Assembly (NCBI GenBank): GCA_022453515.1
Contig: JAJNNY010000041.1
Location: 248,001-312,000, forward strand
From: Astrocystis sublimbata
Lineage: Eukaryota > Ascomycota > Sordariomycetes > Xylariales > Xylariaceae
Length of the DNA stretch: 64,000 bases
Reading direction: 5' to 3'
In this document: in pieces, positions 22,011 to 33,801 of the stretch
Layout: each line of letters starts with the position of its first letter
Numbering within the stretch: the stretch's first letter is position 1
The notes under the pieces: generated by a model
Told to the model about the DNA's origin: nothing
Database searches by the model: none
What the model saw: the letters and a program-made list of their open reading frames with translations, nothing else
Made by a program: the position numbers and the translations under genes

Positions 22011-23052
22011 GGTACTACCTAGGTAGGTAGCGAGTGTCGATACGCTAGACCTACCTAGGCAGTGGTTGGCACCCTCCTCAGGCACTTGGCGAGCTTGGTC
22101 AGGTACGATGCCCTGTACACCTGGGCAGCTGCAGTAGCCAAAACGTACTTAAGTAGGTAGTATAATAGTAGGTAATTATCTACTAGGTACCTAAGGCAGA
22201 GAGCGAGCTGCTGAACAGACGGATGCCTCCCAATTACTCGTAAGGTATTCCATTGATAGCCCGTCTCAACCCAAATCCATAGCTGTGCTTGCCATGCGAG
22301 ACACATTGCATCGATATGCTATGTGTGTGACTGAGCAAATCTTGAGGCAGTGGCTAGGTACATAGTCGTAAGCTAAGGTAACTCCCGCCTATACGAACGC
22401 TAAGCGAACCTCGGAACCCTTCCACCTCTCCTCGTGCAGAACTCGTGGTTTCCCACGTTGAGACCCAACCTTACCTACCAGGTACCTACCTACCTAGGCA
22501 CCTTAGGCCTGGCAAGCACCAACATGTAGGAAAGGTAGATAGATACCTCCTATACTAGGTAGGTAGTAGGTATCCATGATATTGGAGAAATCACGTTGTG
22601 CGGGAGCCCTCGCAGAACCCTCCTACCCGAGCTACTCACTGTGCATGCCCCTAGGTACTTAAGGTACCGTAGTCAAGTTACAGATACGCGCTAAAAGCGT
22701 TGGCAGATCCTGATGATGGATGCGCTTGAGAGCAGATCGTCTACAGCTCCAGTATATTCTGTGCAGTACTGTAGTACTTAGTGCACAGTACCTAAGTACC
22801 TAGGTACGACGTACGAGTACTCCGTGGTCGGTAGTATCGATCGGTACTAGGCTGCTTGCTGTATTATATCTTTGCAGATCATCCCAAGTTGCCAAGCCTG
22901 GTCAAGCTCCGAGGTCGTTTCTCCCCCCACTACCATCCTTTTCCTACCTGCAGTCACCAGTCCAGTTCTGATCCAACCCTTAAGTAAGGTACTTTACTTA
23001 CGTCGAGCTTATGACTACTCAGTAGGTACCTAAGGTACCTAGGTAGGTACTC
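22011..23052. repeat. dense zone of TACCTAGGTA palindromes
   Basis: Complete TACCTAGGTA copies occur at about 22016, 22796 and 23036, with many half-palindromes (TAGGTAG, CTACCTA, TTAGGTACC) between them, e.g. 22470-22575 and 22640-22680. Densest zone in the window. Confidence 0.75.
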
Positions 23053-24307
23053 GTAGCTTTGTCGGTAACCTCTCGCCTCTCACCATCAATCACCTGCCGG
23101 GCCTGCTAAGAGCTAACCTTAACAACCAAACTCACACCCCACGGCATAAACACATGTTGGTGTCCATCGAGACGGCGCAGTACGGTTCACTGTATGAAAC
23201 GCAAGGGTGCAAGCAGACACCGCCCGCAGCCAACTCCACATCACGTACGAATTCGTCGGCGTACATACGTGTTCATCCATATCGAGTGCCAGGGTGGCTC
23301 ATACCTACCGAGCCTACTACCATTCATACGCCGTGCGTACCTACTGAGTACATATAACTCATCGAAATTGATACTGTAGTATGTAGGTACCCACGGTCGT
23401 CCCTAGGAAAAGCGATCGAGGCGCCAGTCGTTATCGAGAGTGGTTTTGTACAAAAGTTCGGCGAGAAGAAGTTTCGTTATTCTAACAAAGAACCGAGTAC
23501 GAGTAGGTCAGACGGTGCTCGGAAGGATAAGTGCCTACTCACAGCATGCTTCGGCTGGCCTGATACCAATTTTTCGCAGCACAATCACAAGGGACGAGGC
23601 TCTTCTCCCACAACTTTTATCCTTTATTCAACATGTGGTTCCGATCTTGGACAAGGGGCAGCCCACATATACATACTATTTATCATTGGCTCATCAGCCC
23701 ACCCCCTCCCATATGCTCCCTGGCGAACTGGTATGCCGCAGGAAAGGTCGGCTCGTATTGTGCTACTGCTAGACTGTTCGGTGGTAGCTGCACACCACGC
23801 TCGACTTCTTGCGCCAGGCTCTATTTCTAGTCGTCCGGGTTGGCCGCCGCTGGAGGTGCAGGAGAAATAATCTGACATTGTGACAACCTCATCATAGTGG
23901 TTGGCTCACCTAATGTGCGGGTCTAATACTGCTGCAGTGTGAAGAGTGAAGAGCGAATCTGATTCCGAGGGGCTTGCTTTGCAAGTTGGGATGGTGAGAT
24001 GGGTCTCTCCTCCTCATCGACTCCCCGAGTCATCTCCACAGAGGAGCACATATACACTTACCTACGTGACTACATGTATGTACCTGGCAAGCTGGAGCAC
24101 ACCGCATCGGTGGATACCTCGGGTCACCGAAAGCGCCATCTCCCGTTAGGGTCTTTTTTCATCCCAAGCTGGTCGTGACTCGTCAACAACTACTGTCGCA
24201 GGCAAAGCTTTCTACTTTACTACCAAAACATCTCTGCCGATGTGCGCGTTTGTCGCAGGGATAAGCCAGCGACGCATGAGAGCCATGGGACCCATTTACT
24301 GACCTGC

Positions 24308-24332
24308 AAAAAAAAAAAAAAAAAAAAAAAAA
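24308..24332 (+). repeat. 25-nt poly-A tract
   Basis: Uninterrupted run of A. It could be a retrotransposed cDNA tail or simple slippage; no coding remnant was identified directly 5' of it. Confidence 0.9.
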
Positions 24333-27300
24333 CTACGTTCGCCTGTAGGTACAGCACATGCTTGAGTGAACAACAATGCAGGCTGCAGGCACCGGTACGC
24401 ACCGCACCTGACACAAGCACCACCGATTCCACCCAACGGAGACGGGCGGCTTTAGTATGGCACAACTACCTATCACACAACTTGGAACATTGCAGATACC
24501 CTGCCAAGACCGGCATATTCATATATTCCAGAAATCGGCTTGGCTTACGCCGCTCCGGGAGGATACATTAGCGTACTACTATTTTGATGTAAAATTGCCC
24601 GTGAGGCCATCTACTGAGCCCCTTTTATTGCCCCCTTTCACTCCAACAGTGGGGAAGGGTAGTTGATAGTACAAAGGTCCAGGTTCCTACTCGCCCGAGT
24701 TCGAAAATTCCCGCTGTGAGTCCCAGAGTTCAATAATTGGCTACATACCTAGGTAGGTAGTATCTACCTTTGTGCAAAATTCGCAACAGTTGTCGGTAAG
24801 ACAAGCGTAAGATACAATTTCTGTTTGCTCAATTGCCAAGTTATCCGTCAAAGGAATTAGCTCCGAGCTACAACTACATACCTACCTATACCTACGTATT
24901 CCAAGTACCCTGTCCCCCCTGCTCGGAAAGCGGCATGGTGGGCACGGCGCGTGGCTGCAACCTCGCCCCATATGAAAATTGTTCAAGAATAGAGCTCAAG
25001 GAACGAGCTGCTTTTGCTAAGTAAGTTGTTGATGTTCTCTTGATCTGTGGTTCAAACTTCTCAGGGGCACTTTTCGGCTTGCAACATTCATCCCAAGCTG
25101 AAAACTTCATCTGTGGATGGACCTTCGTTTCCGACGCACGCAGGAACGGGTCATGTTAGCAGTGACCTTGACCTGGGGCCTAATTAATCACCAGACGTTA
25201 CTCATAAAGATACGTTCTAAACCACGGTTGAATGATCATGATAGTAGCTACACCAGTCAGTTGTCATCTACTCAATACATGGCAAACATGTGGCTCTGCA
25301 GGAGAGTCGGTATATACAGTTGTGTAGTAGACTGCCACGGTCAACAGATATTTCTCCGTTCAACCCGGTCACCAGCTATGATCGTTATAATTAGCTACTT
25401 GCTACACCAAAAATGGATTCATTGCCAGAAATCCATAACTAGTTGTAGGTAACAGACGGTTGTTCGCCTTGTGGTTACATTTGTTTCAATGGATTATGAC
25501 ATGTTGCTGGTCTGCTGAGGTCTGAGAACAGCCATGACCAGGTGGATCGACGAAACAAAGCTCGTTTGAACACTAAGACACGCTGTCTAACTAAATCCAC
25601 CTAAAGCATTCCATGTTGATGACTCAAGTACTGCCTACGAGCCGAGGTGCCGGATTTCCTCCCTCACCTCTTCAATTGTTTACCTAGGTCTGGGTAATAC
25701 GCCAAAGCAAGCTCTATACACGTCAGAGCGCGTTTCTCACCAATGACCAGCGACGCATCAATCCGTAGCCTCAACTAGACCCGAAACGTGTCCCCCGAGC
25801 TATTGGTTCAGCACCCTCGCTTGCCTCGGTTCGGGTTATAGTTTCCTTCTCTCTCGCAAGCCCAAGTTCCCCCTGCATATCTTACCGGATACGTCGTTTG
25901 GTTCAGCTCAAGCGATGGATGATCGCCTCTTGGACCAGGTGTAAAAGACTTTGCGTCAAAGTGACCCGGTACCCTGGGATGGAAAAGTCCCCGATAGATC
26001 ACACTACTCCCGAACTACCTATCGCGTGCTGCGAGTGAACTGAGTTGAACATCCAATGCCTGAACCAAGTTTCCCCGCTAAGCAGCCCATCACATCTCTA
26101 ACCAACACCGAATACGTCGGATTGGGCCTTATGAAGAGCAGTCCAGACGGTTCTAGCAGAATATGATAGATGCCATGCCTGACCAGCGAGTAGGGAGGAA
26201 GTCGGACTCTAACGCGGTGTGTCTTAGCTAAGCTCGAAAGGGGCAAGATGCAGCTCGGCCTTTACTTCAACATTTACTTGACATGCTTGCCTACCTAATT
26301 ACTTAGATCATGATATTGTTATTGTTGAACGGTTACTTGCGTGTCTGCTTCCTATACATAGTACTCTAATCTATATGTATATGTATACGCCCGCACGCAT
26401 AGCCGCATGATGGGAAAGCGTCAAAGTGTTTGCGCCAAATGTTTCAGACTGACAGCCCGAACCCTGCATTTGATCGGTAATTCAGTTTCCCTTGTATTCA
26501 AAGGCCAAAAATTGTTTAGAAACTCAGCAAATGATTAATGACAGGTCACGAGACTCAAGGGAAGCAGCTTCTGTGTACCTTGATCAATCGATTGCCCGGC
26601 TCCTACCGATTGCTATTAATACATTAATACTAACTGAAGTAACTAACCTATAGCTTGGAGGTAGATGAGGTAGGTAGACCATGGCAGATCCCCCCTCCCC
26701 CCAAGTCGCGGCAAACGAAGAAATTGCTACCATGGGCGGCAACATGCATCAAATCTAGAGCACAGATGGACAAAGCTTCATATAAACTAGATATATTGCA
26801 TGTGTTTTATGCTTGACAATTACTCAAGGACGTACTTACAAAATGTTGTCCATACAATCATATCACCCCGTCGCCGCCATGGCTGTTCAATCAACGGCAC
26901 ATCGATCGCCAAGCTCAAAGTCCCTGGGTATACCTACCTATAGAAGGTTAGGTAGACAGACAGGGCTTGACAGACGAGCCAGGGTAAGACAGAAAGACCG
27001 TGCCACGGCCCACGGCCGCAGTGCGCTCGGTCTTTTGCCCTGATGATCCCAGCGCCGGGGGGCTCTTCCGGCCGGGCGGGCGCGGATGACGTAAGTCAGT
27101 GAAGCATAATCATATGAGTTCAATTAAAAGTTGCATTGAAGGCCTACTAGGTACACATACATGGCTGCATATACTCGTAATCCACTGCTTAGGCTTCATC
27201 TTTGACGTGTACAATCCCGAACTTAATGGGTAGGTTTGTTAGTCGGTCGTCTCCTGCCTTGTAGAGTTGACGTGAGCATGACAGTGACTTGCTGCTTATT

Positions 27301-28544
27301 GCTGTTATTGCCAGACGAGCAGTACTCCCATTTGAGAACACTCATGAAGTTAGTCCCACTAGTTGCTTCTAGCGGTTGATAGGTAGGTAGGTAGGTAGGA
27401 AAGAAGGGAGGTGAATAAACATAACAATACTTGTTGCCCTATGTTGTCTATTATGGAAGGATCGTGAGATTCATTGTCATTTCATACCAGTTGTCGTCTA
27501 TTAAGGCAGCTATACTAGCATATATATTTGAGCCCTTCAGGTTGTAAGGTCTTTGCGAACTGCAGACATTCGGTTGAGTCCCGTATTGTACGTCAAACTT
27601 GATGGTATTTTTAACGCTTTTCTCTTGATCTATATTGACAATCTTGCTCTTGGCAACTTGCTGGTAATCATGTCGGCCTTTTTATATACGTGAATAGCAC
27701 TGATACAGCACATGTAATTCGACAGTCATCATGTCACTTGACATGAATGAGGAAGCAGCAAACACCGATGGACTCGGTTATGGATGTGAATCAAGGGCTT
27801 GCAAAGTACAATTACTTGGTATTAGTAGTCAGTAGTCAGCTGACTTGGAAACACTAGCATCTAGAGAAGGATTGCAAGCGGTGTAATAAGGAGAACACAT
27901 GGGTAATATGTTGCCACTGTTTCGATAGTGACTAAGTCTGCGACTGTGGAATGATACCTAGGTATCTAATAGACACGTTCAACATGGGAGATCGTTTGTA
28001 CACTCGTATCTTCGAGATCGATACCCCAACCGCTTTACTTTCAATACATACAATCAGACTATGGAACAAAAATATATTCAGGTTTCATAGATATATATCG
28101 TGATATTATACTGACAGACGCATAAATGTTCACAGATTCAAGGCAGACCACCTAGATATAAACACGACGAAGGCAGAGTGAAGACTTCAGGGATGGATTC
28201 AAATACAAAGAAAGCTATAGCTTTTGTTGGTATCGATTTGCACCACAAAGTTTAGATTACTGAGAGGTTTGTCAATGACGAATCGCGCTGCCGCATCAGC
28301 GACGGAAGAGCCGAGTAGGTGGATGTGATAGGGGTATCAATGCTCTCTGTCTCTTGTGAGTATATTCTTGTTCTACTCATCACCCAAACAATCCATCAAA
28401 TTCATCCCTAGCGCCAAAGCAATCCACTCGTACCCAGTGACCCTCAGCTTCTGGGGCTTGCCAGAGAGGCACTCGCATCTTAATGCCTCCACCGCCCTCA
28501 GTACTCCTCTCACGTTCCGTCCCAGCCAATGGCACCCAAGGACT

Positions 28545-29811
28545 CTATCTCGTGGTGACGCGCGTCCCAAGCTTACCCGTCAGCAGCGAACCCTTACTAC
28601 CCATCTCGCTGCGCCAATTGATCCCCAAGATACCGAATATGATGCGGCCATCTTTGTCTTCTACCACAGGCGAATCCTCCTCGACGATGAAGCAGCACTG
28701 CTCAACGTCGCCGGGATGCAGAAGCGGCTTTTCCCCGCCGCTGACTTCCCAGTTGCAGTCTTGATACTGCAATCCTGGCTCGAGGTTTAGTCTTACGCGC
28801 TGCAGCTGCATGAGGTCCTCGCTACAATTCTCGAGCTGCGCTTCCATGACCCAACGACGACGACGAGCCGCGTTTCTGGACGTGCCACCCCGGGAGGTTG
28901 GAGCGTGAGGAGGGAGGGTACCGACTTTCGTCCGCACAATCAGCGAACCTTTGCAGATGAATTGGTACAGTTTTCGGAATGTTCGCACGCGTCCACTCGT
29001 CTCCGTGGCTTCATAGTAGCTCACTGTGACCACCAGTACGTGGTTCCCTTCTTCGTGGAGCTCATAGTTGACGATCTTTTGAAGTGACTGGCTGGGTTCG
29101 AGATCGATCCCGCTGCTTTGTTTACCGTCGTTGTCGTCGCTGCCTGCGGTCGCTGTGTCCTTAGGCAACAGCTCTATCTTCTGCGGTGTGGTCGACCCGG
29201 GTGCTTGGAAAACGATGTTTGTTAGCTGAAAACTCGATCTTACCAAGGACAACTGTAGCTTCAACAGAGAAGGTCCCATGGGAGGATGCAGCAAGCAATG
29301 CTCTTTTAGGTGGGGAGGGGGGGAGTGAGAGCCCAGAGACGGTGGATGCGTACTTCTCATTTCTGCCTCCATACGCACGTCGCGAATCATCTTCTTGGTA
29401 GCCTTGGGCGCGGGCGTGCTAGCAGCCGCAGGCCGAGCCAAGGATGAGTCCCCTCCACTCGGATCCGGTGGTATATCATGATTAGCTGATAGAGTACAGC
29501 TGAAGGTCTCGCCAGCATAAGCAGTGCCGAACGACGGTGGGAGGTTCAGGATCGGGGTCAAGAGGAAGGGCTCTGGGTTCGTGCCACTGTCCGCGCCATA
29601 GGCGAGAGAGGCGGGCAGAGAAGCCCCATCGTCGGCGGCAGACAAAGGAAGGGGTTGCTGCGCTACAAGAGACGGCCGCGAGAGGCTTCGACGCTCGATT
29701 AGAACCAGATCACGAAGAGCTAGGCATAGAAGCTTCCCATTACCGTAAAACCTTGAGCGAGATGGAGTGCGGTTCTTTGGCATCAACGGAAGGATATCGC
29801 TGATGACTCAT
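28545..29811 (-). CDS. TRAPPC13-like trafficking complex subunit (DUF974)
   Basis: Homologue of TRAPPC13, a subunit of the TRAPP tethering complex in secretory traffic and autophagy. Exons are 29811-29744, 29685-29354 and 29203-28545, giving about 352 residues. The first exon (MSHQRYPSVDAKEPHSISLKV) ends at a GTAATG donor; the 58-bp intron joins in phase to give VLRLSRPSLVAQ. Intron 2 is 150 bp, in frame and stopless (GTACGC ... CCAAG); its removal gives EAEMRTPGSTTPQKIELLP. DUF974 hallmarks are PILNLPPSFGTAYAGETFSC near the N-terminus, SLQKIVNYELHEEGNHVLVVTVSY, and FRKLYQF. The extreme C-terminus (LLTGKLGTRVTTR) contains a GTAAGC donor-like string, so an extra 3' exon is possible. Confidence 0.83.
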
Positions 29812-30586
29812 GACGTACAATACCGTTTACCTGCTACCTGATAACATGAAGGTTGCATGTATAGGTAGGTACGTATATAAATGGGGAGCATGTGTGGTTG
29901 CTGGAATGTGCCTTGCGTTGAATTGCACGCATGATCTCATGCACATCTCATGGGTGGAATAAGTACGTGAACGGCTGGTAGCGCAGATGCGATACCGGTA
30001 GATACTTACCTACCTACCTAGGTAGGTACCTTAAGGAGAGACTCTGGAGACAGGGGCACAGGGGCACAGGGGGGCGAGGGTTAAAGGTGAGTTGACAAGG
30101 AACATTCAGGTAAGCTTGTCCATAAGGCGTTGTCACCTTATCGATTAGGTAGGCGAGGGAGGAAATGCCGAGGTGCCGTTCTACAGTACCTACCTAGGTA
30201 GGTAGGTAGGTGCATACTTCTGCAGATGCGCCACTAGCCCCTGAGGTGCTTCAAACGTACCTCTAATAACATCAACCATGGACCTCATCTGAGACTTGCA
30301 ATACGACTCGCTAGGTACCTCATGCATAAGCAGTAGTGATAGCACGAGCCTGGGCATGTAAAGTACAGGTAGACCTGGTACCAGTAAGGTAGAGATAGAA
30401 GAGCAGAGGAATATTTGATGCGTTCTCGACCATGCTAACAACCTACCTCCTAGTATGCTTTCCCCGCCCCTTCCAACATCGGATACATGCCCCCCTTTTA
30501 CAATGTTTTGTATCGTCCTGGGTGGAATGCCTGCTTCTCTCCTACTAATCTGGTTTCGAGAGCTCCAAGGGATTATATGAACCCGT
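29812..30586. other. spacer
   Basis: Upstream region of the TRAPPC13-like gene and 3' flank of the KH gene. TACCTAGGTA copies at about 30012-30030 and 30186-30210 and a short GGGGCACA repeat at about 30052. No gene seen. Confidence 0.5.
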
Positions 30587-32737
30587 TTATAGTCCAGGAG
30601 GTGGTGGGACCTATTACCGTCATTAGCAAACGTAAAGTCTTTTTCGTCAACTGCTTTTGACTCACATTGCCGTAACCAGGAGGAGATCCAGACGGGGGAG
30701 GCGGTGGTGGGGGAGCAGCGCCTCCTGGCGGAGGTGGCGGGGGAGCTTCTGTTGGTGGTGGTGGTGGCGGTGACCCAGCACCCGGTGCCGGAGAGCCTTG
30801 CTGAGCTGCTTGAGCTGCAGCGTAATATTGCTGGTAGTATTGCATGTATCTATCACGCATGGAACGTTAGCAGATATGGAGCGTGATGGACCGAAGGGAT
30901 CTTACGCTGCATAGCCTCCATATGCCGCATATGGGTCCTGTCCGCCGTAGTATTGCGCGTACTGGGCTGCGTAGTCATTGGTGGCTGCTGCTGGGGTGCT
31001 GCCGGCACCTCCAGGTATAGGGGAGGCTACGTTGCCAGCAGGAGTGGGGGAGTTGTTGTAACCACCGTGCCCGCCTCCGCCATAGGAACCCGAACGGCCC
31101 CCACCTCTGTCGTAACGGTCACCGCCGCCGCCACCGCCGCCGTATCGGTCGCCATTATATCGATCACCACCGCCGTATCGGTCACCACCGTAGCCTCCAC
31201 CATTGCCATGGCCGCCAAAGTGCTGTCTCGGAGGACGGCTCTTGAACTCCTCATACTCTTCCTTCACCTTACCAACAAGATCGTCACACAGCTCTTTAGC
31301 CTTCTCAACCATATTAGGATCCGGGCCGCTGATTTCATATTAGCTACGGGTCGAATGACACGCAAAACAAGTCAACATGCAGACACGACATGGTGGTACT
31401 TACGCCACATGAAGATACATGTCATCGTCGCTTTCGCGATTCGTGGAAGCCTCGAGGTAGCCAGACCCCCGACCCTTGATTTGCACTCGGCATCCCGTCT
31501 CTTGCTGAATATGTTTTACATAAGCGCCGCCGTGGCCGACAATCTGCGCACGTAAATTAAACCCTTGAACAGGTTCGAGACTGATGGGTATCTTGGCTTC
31601 GGGCCATTTGCGCTGAGTCCACGTTAGTCTCACGTAAAATTGACCATAGATCCTGTTTCCTTGGGGCAACTCACACGTCCGTACTCGTCACGCTCGACCT
31701 GCTCTTGGTCGCGACGGCGGAATCGACGTTCGTCGACCAGATTCGGGAGTTCTTGTTTCATCATCTCCTCAATCTTCATGATTGCTGCATCTAGACCCGC
31801 CTTTGAAGTGCTCGTGACATGGAGGTATAGAGGAGGTTGCTGGGGACGTGTCAGCCGCTGTGTTGTGTGTTTTTGGGTGCACGATGTACAAGTACATACC
31901 GCAGGGGTGGCCATGCTCTTATCGGGATAGTAGTTGCCGCGGGTCGTGACATCTTTACAAGTCAACCATCGTTCTATCAGTCAAAAACAGAAAATGTAGG
32001 AGGTCTCTCGTACCGGCTCCGGTCTCTTCCTTAATCTAGATCACGCAGCGGAGGTCAGCAGATGGCACAGAGGGGAATCGTGTGCGAGCTAGTATGCTTC
32101 TATGTAAGCTACACTGTTCGAACACGACTGGGAGTGAAACTGGGAGAAGGGCCCCGGCAGTCAAGAGGGCTAGCGTTCTGAGACGGATCAGTAGATTGAC
32201 CAAGGATGTTTATTTACCATTTTTTGTGTTGATCCCTTGGTTAGCAAGTATCGGTTGCGCAGGTCGTTGACTTCGATATCCTTAATGTAGTCGCCGTCGG
32301 ACACGTAGACTTCGCCATTGATGTTGGCAGCCTTGGAGGCATCGCCGTCGTCGGCGCCAGCCGAGTTGGTGGAAGATGCGCGGATGGGCGGCACATCCAC
32401 GTGCTGGATGCCCTTCCGTGCCTGGAGCTGTGCGTTGATCTTGGCCGCGGCAGCCGCTAGGATGCAGTGTTAGTGGCCTCATTTAGAGTGCGAACAATGT
32501 GTGGCCCGTGGGATGTGAGCTGGACCAACCTGCGGCTGCGGCAGCGTCGCCGGGGGTCTTCTTCGCCTCCGGCGTGGCGCTATCAGGACCTCTACTCAGA
32601 GGACTACGGTCGCGGGCGGTGTCTGGTTTGCGGGCGGCTGGCGAACGAGATCGGCGGTCGAATCGGGAGCGACGAGGCTCGGGCTCGGTCTGGTCGAAAC
32701 GCGATCGCTTCGCGGTGCGGCGTTCCGAGTCGTCCAT
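30587..32737 (-). CDS. double-KH RNA-binding protein, KHDC4/BLOM7-like
   Basis: Related to human KHDC4 (BLOM7), which binds pre-mRNA and associates with the spliceosome. Nine exons: 32737-32530, 32456-32218, 32035-32014, 31952-31900, 31839-31675, 31612-31404, 31328-30906, 30849-30666 and 30610-30587; all junctions keep phase and give 508 residues. Exon 3 is a 22-nt micro-exon (IKEETGA). The N-terminus is Arg/Ser-rich (RRSRFDRRSRSP), like splicing factors. First KH region: KDIEVNDLRNRYLLTKGSTQKMI then ADVTTRGNYYP and PPLYLHV. Second KH: GFNLRAQIVGHGG with YVKHIQQETGCRVQIKG. After a helix (AKELCDDLV) come Gly-Tyr-Asp-Arg repeats, an AQYAQYYGGQ segment, and proline runs ending YGNVPPPPGL. Branch sites such as GCTAATGAC support the last introns. 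It lacks the zinc knuckles of branchpoint-binding protein SF1, so it is not that factor. Confidence 0.87.
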
Positions 32738-33801
32738 ACTTGCTATTCAAGGAGGGATACGGCACAACAGGAGCTAAGTTTCGAAGGCTGTGAAACCGAA
32801 TGTGCGTTCTTATCAATGCGACAATGGTGTACTGTAGACTGTACCTAGTGTGGTTGAATGGCGAATGGGATGTTGGAGAAGTAAGGTTGACCGAAGGCAG
32901 GCAGGAAACAATTGAAGCTGCAGACGGGAACGAAAGGTAACGAATGAATGAATGTCCTTGCAGCCCAGCTCGCCCAGCTAGGTACATACTAAGAAAAATG
33001 ACGGCTTGGCATTCGGCATTACCTACCTGTACCTGCCATCCTGCCATCTGCCTGTTAGCAGCCCGTCCTCTGCCGTCCTCCACAAAGGATCCTGGACTAG
33101 GACTAGCGCAGATACTTACAGTATGAGGACCTAATGAACGAGTATCGTAGCCAGCACCTTGCTTGAAGCCTCAGCAATTCCGCACTGTGTGAGCTTGGAA
33201 GAAAGAAACAAGAGAAAAGGCGTACCTAGGTACTCCGGAATGAGCTCACTCCATGCCACCGGCCTTTCCTCCCGGCTCATTCACACAAGTTGGGCCATTT
33301 ACTTCAAACCTTGGCTCGGACTGACTGCACAGCACGTTGTTGCTTGTTTCCCTTGGTGCGTGCATTTTGCATGCTCAAGGTTGCCGGGGGCCTCTGTTAA
33401 CGGCACATGTACTTACTTACCTACACATACTCGGCCCAGGTGCATAGTACGAACTTCAGAGAATACGGTGCGGGATCTATGTATCGATAAGTTTCGGGGT
33501 CTAAAGCAAGCAGCTGGCTGCACTGCACCCCTGCCTGCCGACCTGTTCGCCTGCCAGCTAGCTAGCACCCAGGCAACCAGGGGCCATGTGCCTCCGATGT
33601 TCGCAGCAGAGGCCAGTCGAGCTTCGATACTTTTATTAGCGTAGAATGGAAATAAGTTAGGTCACCCTCACCTTTGGCTTTTCCTTCGCCGTTGTGAGTC
33701 AAGCCGTTCGTTCAATTGAACCCCACCACATAAATCACAGCTCTCGAGAACGCCCTCGTTCCCATCAACGGGTCTTCCGGTCCCAACTGATGATCGGGAA
33801 G
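32738..33801. other. divergent promoter region of the KH gene and ILV6
   Basis: About 1 kb. Contains the CPC1-type site at 33695-33701. An open plus-strand frame at 33159-33644 lacks an ATG start and coding bias. Confidence 0.5.
33695..33701. promoter_or_regulatory. CPC1/Gcn4-type element TGAGTCA upstream of ILV6
   Basis: Exact TGASTCA heptamer about 100 bp upstream of the ILV6 start, a typical distance for a Gcn4-type activator site. Confidence 0.65.

Larger units (their letters stand above)
20314..28544. other. 8.2-kb gene-free region
   Basis: No gene recognised on either strand. Open frames are short (below about 110 codons) and overlap each other without coding bias. The region holds a G-rich array (21296-21355), a 25-A tract (24308-24332), a dense TACCTAGGTA zone (22011-23052), a small inverted repeat CTGTGCA...TGCACAG at 22759-22788, and other low-complexity patches. 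At 25790-26000 one plus-strand stretch translates to protein-like segments interrupted by stops, possibly an old relic. Non-coding RNA genes cannot be excluded. Confidence 0.55.

Noticed and set aside
23440..23878. Overlapping 110- and 84-codon frames in the gene desert
   Set aside because: Neither has domain resemblance or splice partners, and both occupy the same DNA on opposite strands.
30587..32737. Branchpoint-binding protein SF1/Msl5
   Set aside because: There are two KH regions of the KHDC4 type and no CCHC zinc knuckles after the KH domain; SF1 has a single KH-QUA2 followed by knuckles.
33159..33644. 161-codon open frame left of ILV6
   Set aside because: It has no ATG at its start, no coding bias and no recognisable domain; it lies in the shared promoter region.
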